Under the pieces are notes generated by a model. That model saw only the letters and a list, made by a program, of their open reading frames with translations, made no database searches and was not told where the DNA came from. Both the position numbers and the translations under genes were made by a program. A stretch of 64,000 bases of DNA from Litoditis marina (Eukaryota > Nematoda > Chromadorea > Rhabditida > Rhabditidae): positions 3,372,214 through 3,436,213 of the forward strand of contig OZ038436.1 in the NCBI GenBank assembly GCA_964036275.1, read 5' to 3'. How positions within the stretch are numbered: the first letter of the stretch is position 1; each line of letters begins with the position of its first letter. This document shows, piece after piece, positions 48,520 through 60,793 of the stretch.

Positions 48520-48811
48520 AGGTGAATTCTATATGTAACCGGCTTTTTTTGTAACCTAACCGGTATTTGGTAATTTTTTTTGGGTTACCTCATTGGGTAA
48601 CCGGTCGGTAACCAAAAATGAAAAGCGGTTTTTAACCGAAAGTGAAAAGCGGTTACCTGTTTTTCCTATGCAAAATTTGATTTTTACCGTTACTTTCTAC
48701 GGATTTTAAGTTTAGTTTTAGGTTATCTACCGGTAACCTGAGGTAACCCAAAAAAAGGTTACCAAAAACCGGCTAGGTTACCAAAAAAACCGGGTACGTA
48801 TAGAATTGGCC
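48520..48811. mobile_element. GGTTACC hairpin MITE
   Basis: Flanked by GCAGGTTT and GCAGGTCT. Shared with 27461-27753, so it was inserted before duplication A. Confidence 0.75.
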
Positions 48812-49381
48812 GCAGGTCTTTGTAAGCTTACAAGCCTTCTGGCATATTATTTGCAGTGATTGTTGGCAATCAAAGTCAGTGTTTGTCAGTGTTTATAGTA
48901 GAAGTCAATTAAATATCACGTGAAATTTGCATTCTAATGAGGCATCGAGCACTTTTTATTGCACTTTTTTGGGTTTTGCTGTGTTTAACATGTTCCGTGA
49001 CTGTGTTACTGACTATAGGGCTCGCCTTCTGGAAACAAGACTAAGTGTTCGTATGCTCGCCTTTTTTCTGTGTTTGTAGTTTAATCCAGTTCGTTTCCGG
49101 TCGGAAATCGTGAATTATGGTGATTCAATGATGCGTTTCTACTTTCTCAGACTTCAATACACTTCAATACAAATACACGCATTTCAGTTTACCTTCATGA
49201 TCCCGTTTTCAACAGAGTACTACAGATTCAATAATAACACCACTATATAGAGATGGCGTCACATTTGACTGCGCTTCATTCAATTTCACATATAACCTTT
49301 AGTTCTACGAAAGTGTTGCTCTAAACTCCAGATAATCACAAACTGATTAGAAATCCAAAGAATTTCTGTCATATTTCATAC

Positions 49382-49758
49382 AGGGCGGATGATTGCTAAC
49401 GCCTCCTCGCGGTGTCCCCTGGCAACTACCGTAGGATAAATTTTAACCGGGTTCAAAGGCTGGTCACCATTGCTCCCTGGAGTCCATATCGGTAGGCTAA
49501 ACGTTGGCAAACGTCGTCTCTAGGGCTTGACCCCCCTTGAGTGACTCGGTGGCCGCCTGGCTCGCGGACCGGGGAATGACACCCAACTGCTAAAAACAAT
49601 TTGCGCGCGCCTCAGTCACCTGCAGGCTCACCCCTCCCCGTACGACAGCGTGGGCCAGAGGCCATCCAATCTCAGATCGAAATGGAAAGCAAATTGGGTC
49701 CCGCAGAAGAGCAACCGCTCCCTGAGGCACGGGATAACTAAGTAACTAAGTAAGTAAA
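49382..49758. mobile_element. 377-bp retroposon-like insert
   Basis: Interrupts the sequence CATAC|TATATTACCTC, which is continuous at 28324-28338. It is GC-richer than its surroundings and ends in short tandem repeats (TAACTAAGTAACTAAGTAAG), as non-LTR retroposons and SINEs do. No clear target duplication and no open reading frame. It could be a SINE or the end of a longer element. Confidence 0.65.
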
Positions 49759-49859
49759 TATATTACCTCAAGGACTTTCGAATAAAACTAATTTATCATA
49801 TGAAATTATCAATTTATTCAGGTTCAGGAAAAATTCTGATTTATTCAACTAGAATTTAT

Positions 49860-52800
49860 AATTAGCGGCGAAATTTAAAGGTCGGCAATGCTCTAAGCTA
49901 CCGTAGCCCACATCACGCACGTATAAACTTTAACTTCCTGCACTTATTTGACTGAAAAAGGATTTTGTTATCAAAAATAACAGTTCCGTTCGAAGGTCAT
50001 GAGTGCGGCGTGTTTTGTACTACAACGGTACATCGGATGTTTCACCGCATTCAAGTTTTTCAAGAATCGTTTTAATATGGAGCAACATGTAGAAAGTCGG
50101 TCGGGAAAAGAGAAGCAAGGGAATAACACCTGACATTGAAAACATAACTTGCACACCTTGTGAGAAGTCATGAAAAAGTCATGAAATTCGAGTGCTTACT
50201 CACATTCAAGTTCCAAGGGGCATTTGAATATGAATCAGTTTTGGAGCATGCAGATATGCTTTCTTTTTGCCTTTTTGTACGGGAACTCCCACCATGTAGT
50301 GAAAAAAGCAAGTAAAAAGCAGGAAAATTTGGCACTTCATGTTTATACCTATAGCCACTTACAGCAACGGTTGCAATATTGTTAGTATTATTCGCACAGT
50401 TTGAAACAGTCGCAAATAGTACAAATACAACTGGCTACAACATTACATCACAGTACATATTCACGCTCGGACTCTATACTCTAAACACTGCTAGCATCTG
50501 CTTCAATGTCAGTTTCATGGTTGAAATTTCACTTTTTGTCTCTTCTATTTTCGATCATTTGAAATTGAAAGAATCACTAGAGATCCATTTAGAACACCAG
50601 TATATAGAGATGGCGCAACACTTGACTGCGCTTCACTTAATCTCACAACAGCTGAGGTTTTGCTTTAAAATCCGAACAGTTACAAACTTCTGTGTTTGAC
50701 AATAATATTATTCTCTTAATTTTTTATGTAGTACTTTAACTTTATTCTTTTTTGCACTTTTATTGTTACATCAAGTTTGACCGTAAGTATATTTAAGTTT
50801 ATTATGTTTGTTCATATACACATCAGCAATTTTTTAGTAGTTTAAGCAACGGTAGACAATGTTCTAATTATCTGATGAAAAAAAATTTGTATGTTTTTGT
50901 GGGATGGCCAGCCACGAACGTGAGAGGCTTACACACTCTGTTTCTCTCTAATCTGCACACTCTTTCGTCGAGGCAGCCAAAGAAATGGTTGGTCAATTGG
51001 CTGGGAGTTGTGTGAGAACTGAATGCGTGATTTCAATTGATCAAATACCCTTCAAATTTGATACTTACAGCGTGTTTCTAACGTATGCAATAGTGTTATT
51101 TTCATATCCTGAGCACAGTTTTTCCCTTAATCTTTAAAATGAAGATCATGAGCTATGTAGCGAGTTATCAAAGGGTAGGTTACGTGGTTTGGGGAGCACG
51201 ACCGGTAGTATGCACAGCGCGCCCTCACGAGAAATGGTGGAAACGTTCACCAAAATGGAGTTAGATATAAAACTATAAACCTTTGTATCAATAGTGAATG
51301 GCTGTGAGGAAATATCGAATCATCGTTTCAGTTTGTCGTCGATACATTGACATTTATGTCTATCCGCGGTGTTGTGAAGTGCGACCGTTCACTGTACTCT
51401 GTGGTAGAAATCTGATCAACGACGTGTCATTGGTTAGGAACAACGTTACTAACTGAACCCATTTGACACTGGAAAGCATTGTTGCATGCATGATCGAACT
51501 ATTTGATTTTTGGTATGGAGTTACAAGAACGGGCAAACCTCGAAAAAACGCAGAATTTATGTCTTATTACTATGTATTTTGTGACCGTCTATTGCATCAC
51601 TCTGTTTTCACACATGGCACTGCCAATGTTCATACATCTCAACTTAATCAAACATCCGATCTCTTCACGAAACATCTCTCCTTACAGCGTCTCTTTCGAA
51701 GTAACTACTGTCCCACAAACTATTTGGTGCAATCACCGTTGTCCAGCGCTGCTCAATTGCATGTAGTATTATGTGCGCGTAACAGGGTAACGGTTGCCGT
51801 TGAAGAACTGAGGATGCCCTGCTGGTGCATATTTACATCTAAGCTGCGAAACTTGAATGAGGTTATATTTTCGGAGTAAAGCTCGTGTTTAGTCACTCAC
51901 TTACTTTGATTTGCATTTGGTTTGAGCAACAAAAAGGAGTGATCATACTGTAATTTCACTTTTCCTCTTTGTATAAACACGAATTCTTGCAACTTAGACA
52001 GTTCCCAGCCAGTTCCGTAGCGGGCTAGAACAGTCGATTTATTAAAGGGACCGTTTTTCAATATTTCGATTTACATGAACATTTTGAAGTTCAATAGAAA
52101 TCTTGAAATACAATGAGAACTTCAAGGACTGGCTTTTTAAAGCAGACCTATACGATGTATTTCGCACATTCTGATATATGAAGTTCAAATCAAATCAAAT
52201 ATATGAAGTTGATTAGTTTTCGGTTAAAAACCACGAATATAGTCGGTGATTTTCCTTAAGTGTTTCTGTTCTGCTCAAAGCAACTGTTCTATTTATTTCT
52301 AGTCCACCATACTAACTGTTTTTCTTTCTCTTTTGTTTTCATATCATGTCATCCTAATCTCGAACTGTTTCTCATCTATTTGTATTGTTTGAGTGCGCGG
52401 TTGTATGTAGCACCCGTATTATATAGCAGTAGAGAGTGTGGCATACTTCGATTGTTCGTTTCGATCATCGGAAGTATACTACATTCGTTAAATGTTTAAA
52501 GTGCATAGCTCCGAGACTCATATCCTAGGGGAATGCGAGGGTAGAGAAATAGCGTTTGAACTAAGAGACGCAGATCGCGATGGAGAATTTGGAATCTACA
52601 CGAATACGGTTTATGATCGGGAAGATGATGTTTGCTCACAGGTAATGCTCCAAAAATAACAATGACTCATGCATACGATATCAAGAAGTAAACATATTTG
52701 TTACTCATAAGTTCAATACATAGCGACCATGAAAAACTGAAGTGCGCTAAGATCAAAAGACAACCTAACAAACGAAACTCATACTGAATAACGCGACAAC

Positions 52801-55800
52801 TTGTTAGAACTTACTTGAAAGAGAATGTCCCTGTACCTGTACATTACAACAACAGAAACTGACAGCGATACATCGAATGTTTCAGCGCATTCAAGGTTTT
52901 TGAGGGCCGCTTTGATATGAATCAACATGCAATAAATAGGTGTGCGTTTAACGTTTTGGCACTCACCGCGAATAATCCAAGAACAATGACTTGTTACAAC
53001 ACTTACGGAATATCAGACATCAATTTAAAAAAAAAAGTTTTGTGTGGAAAACATTGTAACGAGCAATATCTCCCAACTTCACAATGATCATTAACAAAAC
53101 GGGAACACTAGGGAAATAATTACATATCTTCACAGTTTTTCCTCATGTTAAACCTTCTGCGACAGAGTTGGCGGGATAACATCTAACAAATATGTTGTAT
53201 TGTGCTAATGTTACAAATATAACAGTGCCTGAATGTTGCATTCAATTTATATAATGGTAGGAAGTTGCGTTCTGATAATACTGTCCGGACATCCTGTCTG
53301 CGTAGTTGAGATGGAACTAAACTGAGTTTTGAAGCTTTATGGGAAAACCAAATATTGATGTGTAAAGAATGGAATACAATACAATCTACCGTATGGTTGC
53401 AAATTCTCCATTACAAAGTGCTAGCTTCAAGTTTCTTGGGGAATTATAGTTGGTAGCAGTAGCAGTGTTTTGGGTAGAACATCTAACTGAATGTCCGGTC
53501 GGGATGGATCTTTCTAGGGTTAGTCGGTTCGACTATGGACGTTCGATTTTTCGTTTTCATTTCTCTTCTCAAAATCGAGAAGGTTTCAAATCTGACTCAA
53601 GGGAACCATCTTCGTTTACGCCTCTGTTATTTTGTTAAAAATGTATGAAAATTTACTAATGTTGTCTCGAAAATCATCGAAGTTTCGATTCTAGTTCCGG
53701 ATTTCGCAACTTCTCTCAGATTCGGTTATTTTGAGTTTCGACTGCCTCAGTTATCCGAAGATGGAAAGGCGAATGTTTCTCGAATATTTTCAGTTTTCGA
53801 ATTCGACTTTCACAAACCTAGATTTTTCTGAACCTGTTTGATTGAAAAGCAAGTCAGTTATCGAAAAACTACAATTTCTGTTCAGATGTGCTTTCATATT
53901 GCCTTTTTGTAACTGATTACATATTGACCCGAGTTGGTATAGTTCCGGTCATTCCTACTGAGACTTGGCAACGTGCCAATGAATATTCCAGGCAGTTTTT
54001 CAACACTTAGGAATTTTTCAAAAACCTGCTAATCTCTGTTAGAGGTCGCCCTGTTTTATGAGAATACGTGAATTGAATTTTTCCAGAGCATTTCCATTTG
54101 TCCTGAGAAAGGTCTTCCGAAAATCTTGGCTTGATGCCAATGGTGGGATCAGTGGGAATGAAACGATTCATAAAAGTCAGTCAAATGTGGCACCCTATGT
54201 TTATAGTAGTAAGCATTCAGCATTCGATGATATAACTGATTTATGGAGTGATTAACCGATTACGAAAAACCAATTAAGTTCAATTCCTGTTCCAACCAAC
54301 TCTTAAAAAAACTCCGAATTTGAATTCAATTCTTTTCGGCTCCAAAAAACCAATTCGATTCCGAGAAATTCCGACCAATTCTCGGAAAAATCAATTCTGA
54401 TTTCAAATCTAGATGCAGTTTTTCGTCAACTCGGTTCATAAAACAGTTTTTATGTTACATAACACTACTACCGCCTTGAGATTGGATAGAACACAGCAGA
54501 AAACAAACAATCATGCTGAAAAAACCAATTCCGAAGCCGATTCCAAATATTTTTGCTGATATTCCAAAAACCAAATCAATTCAATTCAATTCTAATAATT
54601 TGTTTAAATTTCAAAAAAAAAAAACCAATTCGTTTCAATTCTAAGGAATTCTAATTCTAAAGACTCTTGTAAGTTTGAAGAGTTCTGGATATCTTAAATC
54701 ATACTTCACCTTTTTTACTACCTCAATTCTGATATAAAACCTCAAACATATTCAGATTAAAGAAAACACGTGCTTTATAAACATAACAATTTTCAGCAAC
54801 GACTCTGGAGACCAAATTCTCTGCAGGCGCCTTCGCTAGCCACTGCACTAACAAATGCTCTATGAATTGGAAATAATGTGCAAACACATCAGGATGGTGA
54901 ATGAACAACAAAACATTGCAACCAATCCGATGAGAATTCCAATTTGCAGCTTCAACTTTTTCTGGGAGTACATTCGTAGCAGTTGTATTCTGGGTAGAAT
55001 TTAATACTAAACGCCCGGTTTGGTTAGATGTTTCTGAAATTGTTTGAAAATGAATTTATACAAATGAATATCATGTGATTGAGCAATCGGCCTTATTTCA
55101 GGGATTCGAAAATATTCTCAATAGTAAAGTTAGCTTGTGTTGTTTAAGAAAGGTTCGAAAATTCATATCGCCTTTGTGTACGGGAACTCCCACCATGTTA
55201 ACCTAAGCAAGTGAAAATCAGTCAAAGTCGGCACCCCATGTTTATAAAAGTAACTATTAAGTAGACGGTAGTACTTCTCCGTCCGAGTAACAACGTGAAA
55301 TACGAAAATTTGTACATGAAAGCACTAATGTTAATAATATTAACATTGATAATATTATATAATGATAATTGTTTTTTCTACCAGTATTTCATAACTTGTA
55401 ATATTGATTGATAGGATATCTAATGATGAAAACTACCCACCACGTCTAGACTAATGCCCAAACCGCCTCATGTCACAGCATTTTCTAGATCGGATTAAAA
55501 ATGGTGTAATTTAATAAAGATACTATGCGTACTTTTTATAAATGTGATGAATGCAAGACAGTTCTGGAAGCGGGACAGAAAGATTGTGAATTACCTAGCA
55601 ACTACAAATCATTGAACTGTTTTCAGTTCATAAATTGAAATTTGAACACTTGCCGAATTTCGCAAAAACAACAAATACAACTGGCTACAACATCGTACAC
55701 AGTACAGATTGACGTTCGGACTCCATACTCTAAATACTGCTAGCCTTTGCTCCAATGTTAGTTTTATGGTCGTCATTTCAGTTTACCTTTAAACTTATTT

Positions 55801-56700
55801 TCCAATCAGAGAACTGTAGATCCATTATTAACATTAATATATAGAGATGGCGCAACACTTGACTGCGCTTCATTCATTTTCACATATAACCGGTAGTCCT
55901 ACGAATTTGTTGCTTTAAACTTCAAATAATCACAAACTGATTAAAAATCCAATGAATTTCTGTCATCTTTCATACTATATTACCTCAAGAATTTTCAAAT
56001 AAAACTAATTCATCATATGAAAACATCAAATTATCCAGGTTAGAAGAAAACACGTGCTTCATGAACATCAATTTAACATATCAATTTACACAGGCTTTTT
56101 AGCTATAAGCTATAATCTTCTCACTCTCGTACAATGTCAATCGTAAATGGGTTGAAAAACGGTAACAAAACATTTCCAAGGTTCGCTTCTCAACAATCAC
56201 CTCCGTGTTTCACAAAATGTACTTAAATTAACCGTACCTTTTCGTTTTGATGATGTTAGCTATTGCCGGTCACATGAGAAGAAGAATAAACAGAACAATA
56301 GGATAGGAATGCCGAAAGCTTTGTGATACAGTAATTCAATAAATGACTTGGCTCATAAAACGCTTATTTCAGATACGAAATCGAAAATTTATTCAGGTTA
56401 AAAGAACACACGTGCTTCATGAACATCAGTTCAACATATCAATTTATAGAAACGAATCTGAAGATATAAACAGGGAAAATATCGATTGAAATTGAAAATG
56501 GACATTATATTTATATAAGGTTACTTTATTTGAACAAAATATAATTGTGTCACTAGGACTTTTGGATGGTGGTATGATTAAGTTAATGTGCTCAGTGAGA
56601 GATGAACTCAAAACCGTTTCGACCCTGATTCAAGACGGTTTTGGGTTTTCTCAGAGGGTTGGGTCATCATCAGTTGAACCCCTCTGAAAAAATGAAAATG
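49860..56700. other. Gene-poor region with duplicated blocks
   Basis: Includes duplication B (51110-53475). The motif TATATAGAGATGGCGCAACAC recurs at 50602 and 55841 and, in variant form, at 28193, 32378 and 49244. An open 141-nt block (52501-52641) reading SSETHILGECEGREIAFEL and ending at a GT is repeated at 59687-59827, but the differences are mostly replacements, so I do not call it coding. 54280-54650 is rich in AATTC/CCAATT repeats. Confidence 0.5.
51110..53475. repeat. Segmental duplication B, copy 1
   Basis: High similarity to 58200-61085, including the run from the GTAGCGAGTTATCAAAGGG motif to the GTAGCAGTAGCAGTGTTTTG motif. No coding exon is supported. It lacks the 444-bp element and the tRNA-like insert. 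Confidence 0.8.
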
Positions 56701-56786
56701 AAAAGACCTGAAAAGACCGAAGACCTGAAATATGAAATAAGCGCAAATGCCATATTCATCGATCCAAAGATACAACGAGAATTTGT

Positions 56787-56868
<82 letters not shown>

Positions 56869-56888
56869 AGAGAAAGAGAAAGAGAGGT
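56787..56888. repeat. (GA)n tract of family copy 4
   Basis: About 75 bases of pure GA followed by GAAAGA repeats, up to the donor of the start exon. Confidence 0.95.
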
Positions 56889-56891
56889 TAC

Positions 56892-56976
56892 CTTGATTTC
56901 GTTTTGGACTTGTTGGGTTCGCGCATAGACTGCAGTTGGCGTTTCTCCAGTCTTCGGTCGTCCGTGTTAGAAGGCA
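56892..56976 (-). pseudogene. Repeated gene family, copy 4, start exon only
   Basis: An 85-bp exon with intact acceptor and donor. With a preceding A it encodes MPSNTDDRRLEKRQLQSM then REPNKSKTKSR. It keeps the DDRRLE and REPNKSKTKS motifs but differs in the middle. About 10 bases of the following exon survive near 56720. A (GA)n intron and a 583-bp element (57017-57599) flank it. No further exon is present, so this is a fragment. Confidence 0.55.
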
Positions 56977-57016
56977 CTGGAATCGAATGAACATAATGCA
57001 GGGTTTTTGTAGGGAT

Positions 57017-57599
57017 TAGGGTTGTTAATCAAGTTTGAAATTTCGAGTTTTCGAGTTTTGGGAAATAACGAGTTTTTCGAGTTTCGAGTTATTCGAGTTT
57101 TGGGAATTTCGAGTTTTTCGAGTTCGAGTTTTTGGCGTTTCAAACAAAACCGAGTTTTCGAGTTTCGAATTGAACTCGAAAAACTCGATTTTCGAGTTTC
57201 GAGTTCGGTCGTTAGGTTTCAGATTTTATCGAGATAAAAAAATAAGAATTTCTCGAGAAATTCGGGTTTTTTCTCATGATTAGGCGAGAATCGTGGAAAA
57301 AAAGCATTTTATGTTTGAAATAGCAGAAAAAGTGTTGTGAAACGCTCATTCGTTCATTGTTTCTTATGTGGGACGTGGCCAAACTCGAAACTCGAAAAAT
57401 CGAACTTTTCGAGTTTCAAAAATTTCGAGTTTTCGAGTTTCGAGTTTTTCGAGTTTTGAGAAAAACCGAGTTTTTCGAGTTTCGAGTTACTCGAATTTCG
57501 GAGATTTCGAGTTTTTCGAGTTTCGAGTCGAACTCGAAACTCGAAATTTCGAGTTATTTCGAGTTTTTTCGAATTTCGAGTTTGGCTTCAACAACCCTA
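57017..57599. mobile_element. 583-bp CTCGAAA-rich element with 8-bp target duplication
   Basis: It begins TAGGGTTGTTAATC and ends with the inverse CAACAACCCTA. GTAGGGAT is duplicated at 57009-57016 and 57600-57607. The interior is an irregular array of TTTCGAGTTTTTCGAG. The corresponding site in copy 1 of the family (26358-26365) is uninterrupted. Confidence 0.85.
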
Positions 57600-58807
57600 G
57601 TAGGGATGTACACAGTATATCCGAAGAAAGAATGAGAGCAATAACAGGGTGAGAGAGGAAGACGAAGCACAGTTTTTGCCTTAGTCTATAAAATGAAGAT
57701 CATGAGCTACGTAGCGAGTTATCAAAGGGTAGGTTACGTGGGGAGCACGATCGGTAGCACGACCGTTCCGCTAAAATCTGAGTTTCACGAAAAATTCAAA
57801 AAGCTCAAACAAGTCTCTCAATGTCTTCCCACAGACCATGAAAAAACTTTCTGATGAAAAGTTTGCAAAATTTGCATAGCATCGAGCAATAAAAAAGAGC
57901 ACATGAACAATTTCACTGTGACGCAACTTGACTTGGTTCATTTACGTTTCGAGTTATCTTCAATTTTTAGTTTTTAATTGTGTTGTCGTAAATGATAGAA
58001 CGTTTTAAAAATATATGTGTACTTTCATAAGCTATTTTGAGCAAACCCCGTACGCAACTCCCCCATCGGTGTCATTACGTAAGCCGCTTTTCTGAGAAAA
58101 CGAAACGAGATAGAGATATAAAAGTATATATTTTTGATAATGGTTTTTCATTTGACAAAATGTCAGATTGTTAACTCACAAGTCAAAATAAAAGAGGGAC
58201 GGATTCTTTAAAATGAAGACCATGAGCTACGTAGCGAGTTATCAAAGGGTAGGTTACGTGGTTTGGGGAGCACGATCGGTAGTATGCACAGCGCGCCCTC
58301 ACGAGAAATGGTGGAAACGTTCACCAAAATGGAGTTAGATATAAAACTATAAACCTTTGTATCAATAGTGAAAGGTTGTAAGAAAATATCAATTCATCGT
58401 TTCAGTTTGTCGTCGATATATTGACATTTATGTCTATCCGCGGTGTTGTGATGTGCGACCGTTCACTGTACTCTGTGGTAGAAATCTGATCAACGACGTG
58501 TCATTGGTTAGGAGCAACGTTACTAACTGAACCAATTTGACACTGGAAAGCATTGTTGCATGCATGATCGAACTATTTGATTTTTAGTATGGAGTTACAA
58601 GAACGGGCAAACCTCAAAACAACGCAGAATTTATGTCTTATTACTATGTATTTTGTGACCGTCTATTGCATCACTCTGTTTTTCACACATGGCACTGCCA
58701 ATGTTCATACATCTCTCCTTACAACGTCTCTTTCGAAGTAACTCCTCTCCCCCAAATTATTTGGTGCAATCACCGTTGTCCAGCGCTGCTCAATTGCATG
58801 TAGTATA

Positions 58808-59006
58808 GTAGGTGCCAAATGTATAAATGTCTGTCTCTCGCCGGAATCGAACCTGCGAGCAAAAAATTCGTAGCAGGACACTAACCACGGCGCTATTAGA
58901 GAACATAACCAGCAAGCTTTGGAATCGAAGACATGTGTGCGTACACATCGGAAAGTGAGATATACAGTACCCTTCTGCCTTTCGGATGGCGACGACTATA
59001 TTATAA
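58808..59006. mobile_element. 200-bp insert with tRNA-like module
   Basis: Absent from the paralogous position at about 51766-51776. On the minus strand 58903-58834 has a box A-like TAGCGCCGTGG, a perfect box B GGTTCGATTCC and a five-pair acceptor (TCTCT/AGAGA). The anticodon arm does not fold well. This is a tRNA-derived SINE or a retroposed tRNA relic rather than a working tRNA. Confidence 0.6.
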
Positions 59007-60349
59007 ACAGGGTAACGGTTTGCGTTGAAGAACTGAGCATACCCCGCTGGTGCATATTTACATCTAAGCTGCGAAACTTGAATGAGGTTATATTTTCGGA
59101 GTAAAGCTCGTGTTAAGTCACTCAATTACTTTGATTTGCACTTGGTTTGAGCCACAAAAAGGAGTGATCATACTGTAATTTCACTTTTCCTCTTTGTATA
59201 AACACGAATTCTTGCAACTCAGACAGTTCCCAGCCAGTTTCATAGCGGGCTTTTGTAACAATCGATTTATTGAAGGGACAGTTTTTCAATATTTTGATTT
59301 ACATGAACATTTTGGAGTTCAATATAATTTCTGAAATACAATGAGAACTTCAAGGATTTGTTTTTTAAAGCAGACCTATACGATGTATTTCGCACATTCT
59401 GATATATGAAGTTGTTTTCGGTTAAAAACCACGAATATAGTTGGTGATTTTCTTCACGTGTTTCTGTTCTGTTGAAAGCAACTATTCTATTTATTTCTAG
59501 TCCACCATACTAACTGTTTTTCTTTTTCTTTTGTTGTCATATCATTTCATTCTAATCTCGAACTGTTTTCAATCCATTTGTATACAACTATGAGAGCGCG
59601 GTTGTATGCAGCACGCGTGTTATATAGCGGTAGAGAGTGTGGCAGACTTCGATTTTTTGCCGATTTGCATTCGTTCAATATTCAAAGTGCATAGCTCCGA
59701 GACTCATATCCTAGGGGAATGCGAGGGTAGAGAAATAGCGTTTGAACTAGGAGACGCAGATCGCGATAGAGAATTCGGAATCTACACGAACAAGGTTTGT
59801 GATCGGGAAGATGATGTTCGCTCACAGGTATTGCTCCAAAAATAACAATGATTACGCATACGATATCAAGTAGTAAACATATTTGTAACTTAGTTTCATA
59901 AATAGCGACCATGTAAAACTGAAGCGCGCTAAGATCAAAAGACAACCTAACAAACGAAACTCATATTGAATAACGCGACAACTTGTTAGAACTTACATGA
60001 AAGAGAATGTCCCTGTACATTACGACAACAGAAACTGACAGCGATACATCGAATGTTTTACCGCATTCAAGGTTTTTGAGGGCCGCTTTGGTATAAATTA
60101 ACATGCAACGTTTTGGCACTCACCGCGAATAATTCAAGCACATGGTCTTGTTACAACACTTACGGAATATCAGAGACCAATTTTAGAAAAAAAGTTTTGC
60201 GTGGAAAACATTGTAACGAGCAATATCTCCCAACTTCACAATGATCATTAACAAAACGGGAACACTTGGGAAATAATTACATATCTTCACAGTTTTTCCT
60301 TATGTTAAACCTTCTGCGACAGACAGAGTTTGCGGGATAACATCTAACA

Positions 60350-60793
60350 CTCTGAAGCCTGAACGCTAGTAGATACGCGAGGAAAAAACCCGATGTTGAT
60401 ATCAACTAGGGAATCTACTAGCGTTTTGGGTTACGGCAATTGAAGTATTGACGCGGGCAACGGTTATTCTTAAATTTCATATTGAATGTTAGAAACTTAA
60501 TAAATCAAGCTTTTACCAAAAATAAAGTACTTAAAATAAGTACTTCTGAAATAGTTATACATTTATTGCCATTTTGTACAACTATTGTTGTTAGGCAATA
60601 TCGCGATTTGATGGATTGTCGTTTTATGAATACAGCTCCCCTATAAACGCCAGAGTGTCGTATCTAGTACAGGTTACGCGAATGCCGCAAGCGTGGGAAT
60701 ATACCATAGAGCCGCGTGAATACCGTAAGACCTTGGAAAACTACTAGATTATTTTTCAGAGCTAGCGTATCTACTAGCGTTCAGGCTTCAGAG
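60350..60793. mobile_element. 444-bp TIR element
   Basis: Near-perfect inverted ends of about 28 bp (CTCTGAAGCCTGAACGCTAG at left). It is absent from the paralogue at 53181-53192, where ATCTAACAAATATG runs on. The target duplication appears to be CA. Copies of the terminal motif recur inside (ATCTACTAGCG near 60410). No coding capacity. Confidence 0.8.

Larger units (their letters stand above)
43375..49850. repeat. Segmental duplication A, copy 2
   Basis: Partner of 24783-28420 and of 61524-64000. It is longer because of the exon array (44625-45650), (GA)n growth, an element at 45763-46098, the 807-bp element, a hairpin element and a retroposon insert. Confidence 0.85.

Noticed and set aside
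58834..58903. Functional tRNA gene
   Set aside because: Boxes A and B are good, but the acceptor stem has only five pairs and the anticodon arm does not form.
58790..59125. 111-codon minus-strand frame
   Set aside because: Spans the tRNA-like insert and its junctions, and is not open in the paralogue lacking the insert.
59687..59827. Conserved coding exon (SSETHILGECEGREIAFEL)
   Set aside because: Equal length and a GT end in both copies, but the acceptor is weak and most substitutions replace amino acids, as expected of neutral duplicates.
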